Assembly (NCBI GenBank): GCA_030039615.1
Contig: JASHVF010000021.1
Location: 1 to 14,015, forward strand
Reading direction: 5' to 3'
DNA from: Gammaproteobacteria bacterium
GTDB lineage: Bacteria; Pseudomonadota; Gammaproteobacteria; Steroidobacterales; Steroidobacteraceae
DNA: 14,015 bases
In this document: positions 1 through 7,476 of the stretch, piece after piece
Layout: each line of letters begins with the position of its first letter
How positions within the stretch are numbered: the first letter of the stretch is position 1
The notes under the pieces: generated by a model
Told to the model about the DNA's origin: nothing
What the model saw: only the letters and a program-made list of their open reading frames with translations
Databases searched by the model: none
Made by a program: the position numbers and the translations under genes

Positions 1-1202
1 AGCTGCTCGACATCCAGGATGAACTTCTCATAGCTCGCCGAGAGCCCGCTTTCGAGCCAACCGGCGGCGTGCAGGATGAAGTTCGCGCCGCCCGCGAGCG
101 CGCCCCACAGGCTCATCTGCGACTCGTAGGCGGCCTGCACATCCGGTGCATTGGAAGCGGACGCGCTCGAGGACCGCCACGGCAGACCCACGAAGCGCGC
201 CATCTGTCCGGCGCCGAGCTGTGCCTTCACGTACTCGGGGGTGCCGAAGGCCGGCGAGCCGGACTTCATGTCGACGTTCGAAGTGAAGCTGCCATAGACG
301 ACCGGGGCGCCGGCGCGCGTGACCTGGGCGAGCACCAGACCGCCGAGCGCCTCGGCGTGCGCCAGCGTCAGGGCGCCGGCGATCGTCACGGGTGCCATGG
401 CGCCGGCCAGCGTGAAGGGCGTGATCATCTGCACCTGGCCGGCGAGGGCGAAGTCGATGATGCCGTCCGCCATCGACGCATCGATTACGCGCGGCGAGTT
501 GGTGTTGATGATCGTGTAGGTGCAGGGCGTGTCGCGGAACGCCTCGTCGGTGAGCTGGTTGGCGATGCGCACCTGCTCGAAACAGTCGGCCACCTGGGCG
601 CTGCCGCGGCAAAAGGTGTGCGGGATCTTGTCGGAAAGCGTCAGCTGCGCGTGCAGCATTTCGAGCTGGCGGCATTCGACGCCGATGTCCTGGGGCTCGG
701 TGAAGGCGCCGAGCAGGTGCAGCGACTCAAAGGCCTGGCAGAGCCGCACGCCGTTCGCATAGTCGGCGAGTGTGCCGGGCCGGCGACCGCCGGCGATGTC
801 CATGACGTTGGGAGCGCCGGAGACCGGCCCGAAGGAGAGCGCGTTGCCGTCGAGCGGCACGTTGCGCAGCGGATTGCGCGCATGGAGCACGATCGACTTC
901 GGCGCCTGCGAGAGGCACTGCGCCACGAGGCCGCGATCGATGCGCACCGTCGCGCCTGCCTCATCGACCGTGGCCCCGGCGTGCGCAAAGCGGGTGCGCG
1001 CCCCGGCCGAGAGCACCTTGAGGCCCTGCTCCTCGAGGATGCCGAGCGCCGCATGGTGCAGAGCTTCGACCCGATCGTCCGAGAACACCCGCCACGGCGG
1101 GAAGGGGACCCGCAGCGAGCGATAGCGAAGGCTGCGATCTGCGGCGGCCGGGGCCGCGGCCGCGGGGCGGCGCGCGCGGCGCGCAGTGCCGGGGTCACTC
1201 AT
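1..1202 (-). CDS. Trimethylamine methyltransferase (MttB/COG5598)-family protein, non-pyrrolysine, 3' end cut by window edge
   Basis: Family members transfer a methyl group from a methylated amine (trimethylamine, glycine betaine and other betaines) to a cobalamin-bearing corrinoid protein in the cytoplasm. I see 400 codons without a stop; the usual length is about 480-500, so roughly the last fifth is missing. After an Ala/Arg/Pro-rich N-terminus (residues 7-20) comes a family-like body, including a GPVSGAPNVMD stretch, a DKIPHTFCRGSAQ stretch and a YGSFTSNVDMKSGSPAFGTPE stretch split here only by length. Archaeal trimethylamine enzymes carry pyrrolysine (in-frame TAG) near residue 334; here the matching region after VGLPW (residues 338-342) reads Ser/Ala-rich and there is no in-frame TAG, so this is a non-pyrrolysine type. 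Start ATG at 1202 is preceded by GAGGAG with 6 nt spacing, 10 nt after the upstream stop. Given its neighbours, glycine betaine is the most likely substrate (inference). No corrinoid protein gene is visible; it may lie beyond the left edge. Confidence 0.85.
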   Translation of the reverse strand, partial: MSDPGTARRARRPAAAAPAAADRSLRYRSLRVPFPPWRVFSDDRVEALHHAALGILEEQGLKVLSAGARTRFAHAGATVDEAGATVRIDRGLVAQCLSQAPKSIVLHARNPLRNVPLDGNALSFGPVSGAPNVMDIAGGRRPGTLADYANGVRLCQAFESLHLLGAFTEPQDIGVECRQLEMLHAQLTLSDKIPHTFCRGSAQVADCFEQVRIANQLTDEAFRDTPCTYTIINTNSPRVIDASMADGIIDFALAGQVQMITPFTLAGAMAPVTIAGALTLAHAEALGGLVLAQVTRAGAPVVYGSFTSNVDMKSGSPAFGTPEYVKAQLGAGQMARFVGLPWRSSSASASNAPDVQAAYESQMSLWGALAGGANFILHAAGWLESGLSASYEKFILDVEQ

Positions 1203-1212
1203 CGCCGTCTCC

Positions 1213-3648
1213 TCACATCCGCATCCGCGCGCCCGAGGGGTCGAAGGGAGCCTCGGTCAGGATCGTCGCCGGCCGACGGTCGCCGAGAATCTCAACCTCG
1301 AAAACCCCCGCGCGCGAGTCGGCGGCGAGCGCGACCGGAACATAACCCTGCGCCAGAGAGAGCTCGACCGAGTGGCCGTAGCCGCCCGAAGTCACCCAGC
1401 CGATCACCTTGCCCTCGTGCCAGATGGGCTCGTCGCCGAGGACATCCGCATCGAGCGCATCGACCGCGAAACTCACGCGCCGCAGCCGCCCGCCGCCCGA
1501 CTTCTCGGCGAGCGCGGCGGCGCGACCGATGAAGTCGGGCTTGCCGAGATCGACGAAGCGGTCGAGGCCCGCCTCGAAGGCGCCGTAGATCGGCCGCAAT
1601 TCCCGGAACCACGTCGGGAAGTTCTTCTCGAGCCGCAGGCACAGCAGCGCACGCATCCCGAAGTGGACCAGGCCGAGGTCGCGGCCGGCCGCGCAGATCT
1701 CCGCGTAGAGGCGCCGCTGGTACTCGGGCGCCACCCAGATCTCGTAGCCCAGGTCCCCGGTGTAGGTCACGCGGTTCACCATCGCCGGGCAGTTGGCGAT
1801 GTCCATGGCGCGGTGATCCATGAAGCGCAGCCCGTTCGCCGAGACGTCCTCGTCGGTGAGGCGCGCGAGGAGCTCGCGCGAGCGCGGGCCTGCGATGGAG
1901 ATTCCGACCAGCGCCATGTCGAGGCGGCTGACGCGCACCGAGCCATCCTCGGGGAGCTGAGCCTCAAACCAGCGCATGTGGTAGATCTGCGCCTGCGCCG
2001 ATCCCCACATGAGGTAGCGCCCGGGGCTGGCACAGGCGATGGTGAAGTCGCCGATGAGCTTGCCGGCGGGATTGAGCATGGGCGTCAGGATCAGGCGGCC
2101 GTGCCTTGGCGTGCGGTTCGTCATCAGCCGCGCCAGGTACTGCTCGGCGCCGTCGCCGCTGATCTCGTACTTGGCGAAGTTCGCGATCTCGGTCAGGCCG
2201 ACCGCAGTGCGGACCCCGAGACACTCCGCCCTGACGTGCGGAAAGTCATTCGAGCGATGAAACGAGACTACATCACGCGGCGCGACGCCCGGCGGCGCGA
2301 ACCACAGCGGCGTCTCGAGTCCCCAGCTGTCGCCCATCACGGCTCCCTGCGCGAGCATGGCGTCGTAGAGCGCCGTCGTCTGCTGCGGGCGCGCGCCCGG
2401 CAGCTCCTCGTTCGGAAAGCGGATCGAGAAGCGCCGCGCGTAGTTCTCGCGCACCTTCTCGTTCGTGTAGCTGCGGGTTGCCCACGGTCCGTACCTGGCG
2501 ACGTCCATGGCCCACACGTCGAAGCCCGGGTCGCCGTCGACCATCCACTGTGAGAGCGCAAGCCCGACGCCGCCGCCCTGGCTGAAGCCTGCCATGACCG
2601 CACAGGCACACCAGAAGCCGGGCAGCCCCTGCACCGGGCCGACGAGCGGGTTGCCGTCCGGCGAGAAGGTGAACGGCCCGTTGATGATGCGCTTGATGCC
2701 GGCGCGCGCCATGGCGGGGAAGTGCTTGAAGCCGAGCTCGAGAGAGGGCGCGATGCGCTCGAGGTCCGGCTCGAGGAGCTGCGCGCCGAAGTCCCAGGGG
2801 GTGGTTCGCGGCTGCCACGGCACGCAGTTGCGCTCGTAGGTGCCGAGCACCATGCCCTGGCGCTCCTGGCGCATGTAGATCTCGGACTTGAAGTCGATGG
2901 CGTGGGGGAGCTCGTGACCGCGCTCGCGGTTGAACTCGATGACTTCCGGCATGTCATCGGTGACCAGGTACATGTGCTCCATCGCGAGGACCGGCAGCTC
3001 GATGCCGACCATGCGGCCGATCTCGCGCGCCCACAGGCCCCCGGCGTTCACCACGTGCTCGGCGTTGATCGTGCCTGCGGTCGTCGCGACCTCCCAGCTG
3101 CCGTCGCGGCGCCGGCTGAGCCCCGTGACACGGGTCTGGAGATAGATCTCCGCGCCGCCGATGCGGGCGGATTTTGCGTAGGCGTGGGTGGTGCCGTAGG
3201 GATCGAGATTGCCGTCGGCCGCATCGAGCATGGCACCCTCGAAGTACTGCTCCTCGAGGAGCGGCATCAGCGCCTTCGCCTCGCGCGTGGTCAGCAGTTC
3301 GGTCGTAAGGCCCAGATAACGCGCTCGCGCGTGCGCCATCTTGAGCCACTCCATGCGCGCCGGGGTGTCGGCGAGCAGCAGACCGCCCGAGCGGTGCAGG
3401 CCGCAGGACTGGCCCGAGATCCTCTCGAGCTCGTCGTACAGAGCGATCGTATAGCCCTGGAGCTTCGCGACGTTCGGATCGCCGTTCAGGGTGTGGAATC
3501 CCCCGGCCGCGTGCCAGGTGGAGCCGGAGGTCAGCTGGTCGCGTTCGATCAGCACGACGTCCCTCCAGCCGGCCCTGGTCAGGTGGTAGAGCACGCTGCA
3601 GCCGACCACTCCGCCGCCAATGACGGCGACCCGCGTATGCGTTTTCAC
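1213..3648 (-). CDS. Dimethylglycine/sarcosine dehydrogenase-like FAD protein with GcvT folate-binding domains
   Basis: Family enzymes oxidatively remove an N-methyl group from dimethylglycine or sarcosine and pass the carbon to tetrahydrofolate as 5,10-methylene-THF. The 811-residue protein starts with an FAD-binding Rossmann motif (GGGVVG, residues 11-16) and an acidic residue at strand end (Glu35). GSTWHAAG follows at 42-49; His46 matches the histidine that binds FAD covalently in mammalian dimethylglycine and sarcosine dehydrogenases. The DAO-type oxidoreductase domain covers about 5-370, an FAO_M-like linker 370-430 ending in LETPLWFAPPG, a GcvT domain about 432-710 (GDLGYEIW at 631-638) and a GcvT C-terminal domain about 720-800. 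Length fits the mature mammalian enzymes. Start is GTG at 3648, overlapping the soxG stop as GTGA, with AAGGG 6 nt upstream. Because a separate sarcosine oxidase is encoded just upstream, dimethylglycine is the likelier substrate (inference). The electron acceptor cannot be told; no ETF genes are seen. Confidence 0.9.
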   Translation of the reverse strand: MKTHTRVAVIGGGVVGCSVLYHLTRAGWRDVVLIERDQLTSGSTWHAAGGFHTLNGDPNVAKLQGYTIALYDELERISGQSCGLHRSGGLLLADTPARMEWLKMAHARARYLGLTTELLTTREAKALMPLLEEQYFEGAMLDAADGNLDPYGTTHAYAKSARIGGAEIYLQTRVTGLSRRRDGSWEVATTAGTINAEHVVNAGGLWAREIGRMVGIELPVLAMEHMYLVTDDMPEVIEFNRERGHELPHAIDFKSEIYMRQERQGMVLGTYERNCVPWQPRTTPWDFGAQLLEPDLERIAPSLELGFKHFPAMARAGIKRIINGPFTFSPDGNPLVGPVQGLPGFWCACAVMAGFSQGGGVGLALSQWMVDGDPGFDVWAMDVARYGPWATRSYTNEKVRENYARRFSIRFPNEELPGARPQQTTALYDAMLAQGAVMGDSWGLETPLWFAPPGVAPRDVVSFHRSNDFPHVRAECLGVRTAVGLTEIANFAKYEISGDGAEQYLARLMTNRTPRHGRLILTPMLNPAGKLIGDFTIACASPGRYLMWGSAQAQIYHMRWFEAQLPEDGSVRVSRLDMALVGISIAGPRSRELLARLTDEDVSANGLRFMDHRAMDIANCPAMVNRVTYTGDLGYEIWVAPEYQRRLYAEICAAGRDLGLVHFGMRALLCLRLEKNFPTWFRELRPIYGAFEAGLDRFVDLGKPDFIGRAAALAEKSGGGRLRRVSFAVDALDADVLGDEPIWHEGKVIGWVTSGGYGHSVELSLAQGYVPVALAADSRAGVFEVEILGDRRPATILTEAPFDPSGARMRM

Positions 3649-4259
3649 GACTTTCCCTTCTCCTGATGCTCGTCGAGGAGGTCGTAGCCGTAGTAGCGGG
3701 CGGCGTCCTCGATCACCTCAAAGGTCGACGCCGCGAACGTGCGCAGCGCAATGAACTCATAGCGCAGAGCTTGCGCGCGGTGCAGCAGCCCGCCGACGTG
3801 ATGGATCGGGACCTGCGCAAAGTGGCCGACGCCGAACACGGCCGGGTCGACGTCGACGGCGACCAGCTGCCCGAGAAGGCCGCGCGCGGCGGCGCCCTCG
3901 ATGACGATGCAGCTGCGCGCGCCGTCGAGCGACGTGACGCTCGCGGCATGGTCCGGGAGGCTCGCCCGCAGCCGCGCGGTGAGGCCTGCGGAGTGGCTTC
4001 GGATCCAGTACTGATCTGCGGCGATGCGCAGCGCCAGATGCTCGCCCAGGCGGCTGACTGCGACCGTCGATTCAGGCAGCGCCCCGCCGAGCACGGCGGC
4101 GGCTGGCGCTGCGACCATGGCCGCGCCGCCCGGATAGATGCCGATCTGGGTGAGTGATCCGAGCTCCGCCTCGCCGAGCCGCAGGCGGCGCCCGCCGGCC
4201 GCGCCATCCCGACCCGCGGCCGGCATGACGCTTGCCAGTGCCGAGCGCGTCTCAAACAT
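3645..4259 (-). CDS. soxG: Sarcosine oxidase gamma subunit
   Basis: This is the small structural subunit of heterotetrameric sarcosine oxidase, which demethylates sarcosine to glycine with production of H2O2 and 5,10-methylene-THF. The 204-residue protein has the family's C-terminal pattern: CIVIEGAAARGLLGQL, then VFGVGHFAQVPIHHVGGLLHR, then FIALRTFAAS (runs given separately), with a conserved His-His pair. Start ATG at 4259 overlaps the end of soxA by 8 nt (ATGTTTGA) and has GGGGAG 7 nt upstream, so I prefer it to the possible upstream start at 4322, which would add 21 residues lying inside soxA. The stop overlaps the GTG of the next gene by 4 nt, which suggests translational coupling. The N-terminal half is Ala/Gly-rich and less conserved, as usual for this subunit. 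Confidence 0.93.
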   Translation of the reverse strand: MFETRSALASVMPAAGRDGAAGGRRLRLGEAELGSLTQIGIYPGGAAMVAAPAAAVLGGALPESTVAVSRLGEHLALRIAADQYWIRSHSAGLTARLRASLPDHAASVTSLDGARSCIVIEGAAARGLLGQLVAVDVDPAVFGVGHFAQVPIHHVGGLLHRAQALRYEFIALRTFAASTFEVIEDAARYYGYDLLDEHQEKGKS

Positions 4260-7203
4260 GCAGCCGCTCCCCAGCCGGGTCGTAGAACATCGGCGAGACG
4301 ATCCGCGCGCGGACCGTTTCACCGAGCAGCGGATAGGCGCAGACGATCTCCTCGCCCGCGTGCCTGAGGCCGCCGCGATAGAGGCCGAGCGCGATGGGCT
4401 TGCCGCGCACGGTCGACCAGGTCACCGAAGTGATGTAACCGCGGCCGTGGCCGGCGGGCGTCTCGTCGCGGGCGAAGAGTATCGCGCCGCCGCGCAGCCT
4501 GGCGGCGGGCTCGAGACACTCGAGGCCTACGAGGCTCCAGCGCTCGGGGTCGGTGAGCTCAGGGCGCTCGCGCAGCTCGCGGCCGACGTACGCCTTGGTG
4601 CGCGAAGCCAGCTTGCCGAGCCCCAGGTCGTCGAGTGTGTTGCGCTGGTCGAGCTCGAGGCCCGCGACGTGGCCCTTCTCGATGCGCAGCGAGGCGAGTG
4701 CCTCGAGGCCGTAGGGCCGGATGCCGAGGGGTGCGGCACGCTCGAGAATCCGCGTCCACATGGCAACCCCGCGGTCGGCCGGGACATAGACCTCGTACGC
4801 CAGCTCGCCGGAAAAGCTCAGCCGCAGAATCCTCACCGGCACGCCCGCGATCTCGAATTCGCGTACCGCCATGTGGGGCAGCGCCGCATCCGCGAGGCTC
4901 ACCTCGGGCAGCGCCAGCTCGAGTGCCGCGCGTGCCCTGGGTCCGGCCACCGACATCCCGGCCCAGGCATCCGTGACGGACACCACCTGGACCCGCAGAT
5001 CGCACCAGGCCGTCTGCAGCAGGAACTCGAGCCACGACATGACATCGGCCGCGTGCGCCGTCGTCGTCGTCATGAAGTAGCGGGTTTCCCCGAAGCGCGC
5101 CGTCGTGCCGTCATCGAGCACCGTGGCGTCGTCGTTGAGCATGACGCCGTAGCGCGCCTTGCCGATCGGGAGTTTCGCGAAGCCGTTGACGTAGACACGG
5201 TCGAGGAACTCCGCGGCATCCGGCCCCTGCACGTCGATCTTGCCGAGCGAGGACACGTCCGAGAGGCCGACCTGCTCGCGCACCTGGCGCATCTCCGCCA
5301 GGTACGCGCTGCCCGCATCCGCTCCTGCCCAGCGGTAATACCAGGGCCGCAGCCACGGCCCGGCCTCGGTCATCACGGCCCCGTTGGCGAGGTGCCAGTC
5401 GTGCAGCGGCGTGCGCCGGATGGGCCGGAAGTGCCGCCCGACGCTGCGGCCCGCGAGCGCCCCGATCGAGACCGGCGTGTAGGGCGGACGGTAGGTGGTC
5501 GTGCCCGCGTCCTGGATCTCGATGCCGCGCAGTCCCGCCAGCAGGCGCGCGGCGTTGAGGTTGCTGATCTTGCCCTGGTCGGTCCCCATGCCGAGCGTCG
5601 TGTAGCGCTTGGCGTGCTCGACCGCCTCGTAGCCCTCTTCGTGCGCGAGCGCGAGATCGTCCGTCGTCACATCGTTCTGGAAGTCGACGAAGGCCTTGCC
5701 GCCGCGGCGCGGGGGGTTGCGCGGCGAGAGCGCCGCGCCGCCCGGCCACGCCTCCCACGAAGGCCGTACCGCATCGCCCGCCGACCCGCTCGCCCCGGCG
5801 TTGCGCGCGGCCGATTCCCCCGCCTGATGCCCGTCAGCCCAGGGCCCCGCGTGGCGGCCCATGACGCTGCCGGCGCCGAAGACTCCCGCCGGGAAGGGAC
5901 CGGGCACGAAGCAGCCGAGTGCTGCGTCGTAGGCCGGCCGCGCCCCGGTGTGGGAGCTCAGGTGCAGCGCCGGCGACCAGCCGCCCGAAACGCCGAGGAG
6001 CTCGCAGGGGGTGCGCCGCCGCGAGTGCGATTCGCCCTCGAGCCACTCGACGCCGCGAAGTGCGCCGATCGCTCGCAGGAGCCGGCTCGAGTGGCGCACC
6101 TCGACGCCGCCGCGGCGGGCCCGCTCGGCGAGCCCGGCGGACGCCGCCGGCCGCTCATCGAGCAGCGTGACCTCGGCGCCGGCTGCGGCCAGGTCGAGCG
6201 CCGTCGCCCATGCCGAGTCGTTGTTGGTCGCGATGACGGCGCGTCGGCCGAGCAGCAGCGCGTGACGGTGCAGATAGGCGCGCACGGCACCGGCCAGCAT
6301 CACGCCCGGCCGGTCGTTGTCGCCGAAGAGGAGAGGCTGCTCGATCGCTCCCGTTGCGTAGACGATCGCGCGTGCCCGTACCCCGACGAGGACCTCGCGC
6401 GGCGCGCCCAGGGCGGGATCGGGACTCGCGTGCTCATGGCGCTCGAGGAGCGCGGCGAACCTGCCGTCGTAAAGGCCGAGCGCGGTCGTTCGGCGCAATA
6501 CCTCGACCCGGGGGAGCGATTCGAGCTCGGCGAGCAGCGCTCGCCGGACTTGCTCCTCCGGACCTGCGACCGGCGCGCTCAGCAGGCTTCCGCCGAGCTC
6601 GAAGTCCTGCTCGACGAGCAGGACGCGCGCCCCCGCGCGCCCGGCTGCCACGGCCGCCGAGAGGCCCGCGGGTCCGGCGCCGATGACCAGGACGTCGGTG
6701 AACGCGTGCCGCGTGTGGTAGCGGTCGGGGTCGGGCAGGTGATCGGCGCGGCCGAGGCCCGCCGCACGCCTTATAAAAGGCTCGTAGAACATCCACGACC
6801 CGCGGCGCGGGCCCATGAAAGTCTTGTAGTAAAAGCCGGCGCTGAGAAGCGCCCCGATCCAGGAGTTCACCGTCAGCAGATCGAAGTCGACCGACGGCCA
6901 GCCGTTCTGCCGCTCGCAGACGAGTCCCTCGTAAAGCTCGGTAGTGGTCGCGGGAATGTTCGGGGTGCGCCGGCCGCCGACGCCGAGCGTCAGCAGCGCA
7001 TTCGGCTCCTCGGGGCCGGCCGCGACCACGCTGCGCGGGCGGTGGTACTTGAAGCTGCGCCCGAAGAGCCGCACGCCCGCTGCGAGCAACGCCGAGGCGA
7101 GTGTGTCCCCGGCATAGCCCGTGAGGCGCCGTGTCTCGAACCGGAACGCGAGCGGTCGTGACCGGTCGATGCGGCCACCGGCCGCCAGCCGTGCGCCGCT
7201 CAC
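4252..7203 (-). CDS. soxA: Sarcosine oxidase alpha subunit
   Basis: Large subunit of heterotetrameric sarcosine oxidase; in characterised enzymes it binds NAD+ and carries the folate-binding domain that captures the methyl carbon. The 983-residue protein shows, in order: a ferredoxin-like fold at about 18-100 with GDTLASALLAAGV and GRSFKYHRPR followed by GPEEPNALL, all typical of SoxA and lacking iron-sulfur cysteines; a dinucleotide-binding motif GAGPAG at 175-180; a second segment VIATNNDSAWATALD around 322-338; the linker FVDFQNDVTTDDL at 505-517; a GcvT domain at about 593-868; and a GcvT C-terminal domain to about 978. Length matches the family (about 970-1000). I place the start at GTG 7203, 1 nt after the soxD stop, because AGGAG lies 9 nt upstream and homology begins just after; the open frame continues 82 codons further upstream but only across soxD. 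The end overlaps soxG by 8 nt. Confidence 0.95.
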   Translation of the reverse strand: MSGARLAAGGRIDRSRPLAFRFETRRLTGYAGDTLASALLAAGVRLFGRSFKYHRPRSVVAAGPEEPNALLTLGVGGRRTPNIPATTTELYEGLVCERQNGWPSVDFDLLTVNSWIGALLSAGFYYKTFMGPRRGSWMFYEPFIRRAAGLGRADHLPDPDRYHTRHAFTDVLVIGAGPAGLSAAVAAGRAGARVLLVEQDFELGGSLLSAPVAGPEEQVRRALLAELESLPRVEVLRRTTALGLYDGRFAALLERHEHASPDPALGAPREVLVGVRARAIVYATGAIEQPLLFGDNDRPGVMLAGAVRAYLHRHALLLGRRAVIATNNDSAWATALDLAAAGAEVTLLDERPAASAGLAERARRGGVEVRHSSRLLRAIGALRGVEWLEGESHSRRRTPCELLGVSGGWSPALHLSSHTGARPAYDAALGCFVPGPFPAGVFGAGSVMGRHAGPWADGHQAGESAARNAGASGSAGDAVRPSWEAWPGGAALSPRNPPRRGGKAFVDFQNDVTTDDLALAHEEGYEAVEHAKRYTTLGMGTDQGKISNLNAARLLAGLRGIEIQDAGTTTYRPPYTPVSIGALAGRSVGRHFRPIRRTPLHDWHLANGAVMTEAGPWLRPWYYRWAGADAGSAYLAEMRQVREQVGLSDVSSLGKIDVQGPDAAEFLDRVYVNGFAKLPIGKARYGVMLNDDATVLDDGTTARFGETRYFMTTTTAHAADVMSWLEFLLQTAWCDLRVQVVSVTDAWAGMSVAGPRARAALELALPEVSLADAALPHMAVREFEIAGVPVRILRLSFSGELAYEVYVPADRGVAMWTRILERAAPLGIRPYGLEALASLRIEKGHVAGLELDQRNTLDDLGLGKLASRTKAYVGRELRERPELTDPERWSLVGLECLEPAARLRGGAILFARDETPAGHGRGYITSVTWSTVRGKPIALGLYRGGLRHAGEEIVCAYPLLGETVRARIVSPMFYDPAGERLHV

Positions 7204-7204
7204 G

Positions 7205-7474
7205 TCACGGCACTCCTGGCGGGCGCGCCAGGCTGGCGCGGCCGACCGAACCGGTCGCCGTGTCGCGCTCGAGCACGAGCCACTGCCGGCAGCCGTGCAC
7301 GTGCTGCCAGTATTCACGGTGCGCACCCTTCGGGTTTGCAAACAGAAATACGTGGTCGTGCCAGGCGCGAACGCTCTGCGACCCGTGCGCGGGCCGTGTC
7401 CTGCCCGCATCGCCGCCATAGCGAAATTCGGTGTAGTCACGCTCGCCACAGTGCGGGCAGGGGATCCTGAGCAT
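7205..7474 (-). CDS. soxD: Sarcosine oxidase delta subunit (zinc-binding)
   Basis: Small zinc-binding subunit of heterotetrameric sarcosine oxidase. The 89-residue protein begins MLRIPCPHCGERDYTEF and has the family's four metal ligands: Cys6 and Cys9 in CPHC, and His58 and Cys62 in HVHGC (spacing H-x3-C), followed by RQWLVLERDTATG, the usual SoxD ending. ATG at 7474 lies 2 nt after the soxB TAG (TAGcgATG); the ribosome binding site is weak, so translation is probably coupled to soxB. The stop is 1 nt before the soxA GTG. The open frame extends upstream of 7474 in this phase, but that part is only a shadow of soxB. Confidence 0.95.
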   Translation of the reverse strand: MLRIPCPHCGERDYTEFRYGGDAGRTRPAHGSQSVRAWHDHVFLFANPKGAHREYWQHVHGCRQWLVLERDTATGSVGRASLARPPGVP

Positions 7475-7476
7475 CG

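Noticed and set aside
1150..1190. GC-only repetitive stretch as a possible regulatory repeat
   Set aside because: It encodes the Ala/Arg/Pro-rich N-terminus of the MttB-family protein and shows no regular repeat unit.
1..1202. Pyrrolysine (TAG) read-through in the MttB-family gene
   Set aside because: No TAG is in frame within the visible part, including the position matching residue 334 of the archaeal enzyme.
69..3666. Long plus-strand frames opposite the MttB-family and dehydrogenase genes (69-1532, 1186-2553, 2722-3666)
   Set aside because: Same compositional artefact; they overlap each other and cover strongly supported minus-strand genes.
4138..7161. A 1007-codon plus-strand open frame opposite soxA
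   Set aside because: It mirrors soxA codons in very GC-rich DNA, is rich in Arg, Ala, Gly and His with no recognisable domain, and soxA itself is well supported.
7204..7449. 82-codon N-terminal extension of soxA
   Set aside because: It lies on soxD in another frame; AGGAG and family homology support GTG 7203.
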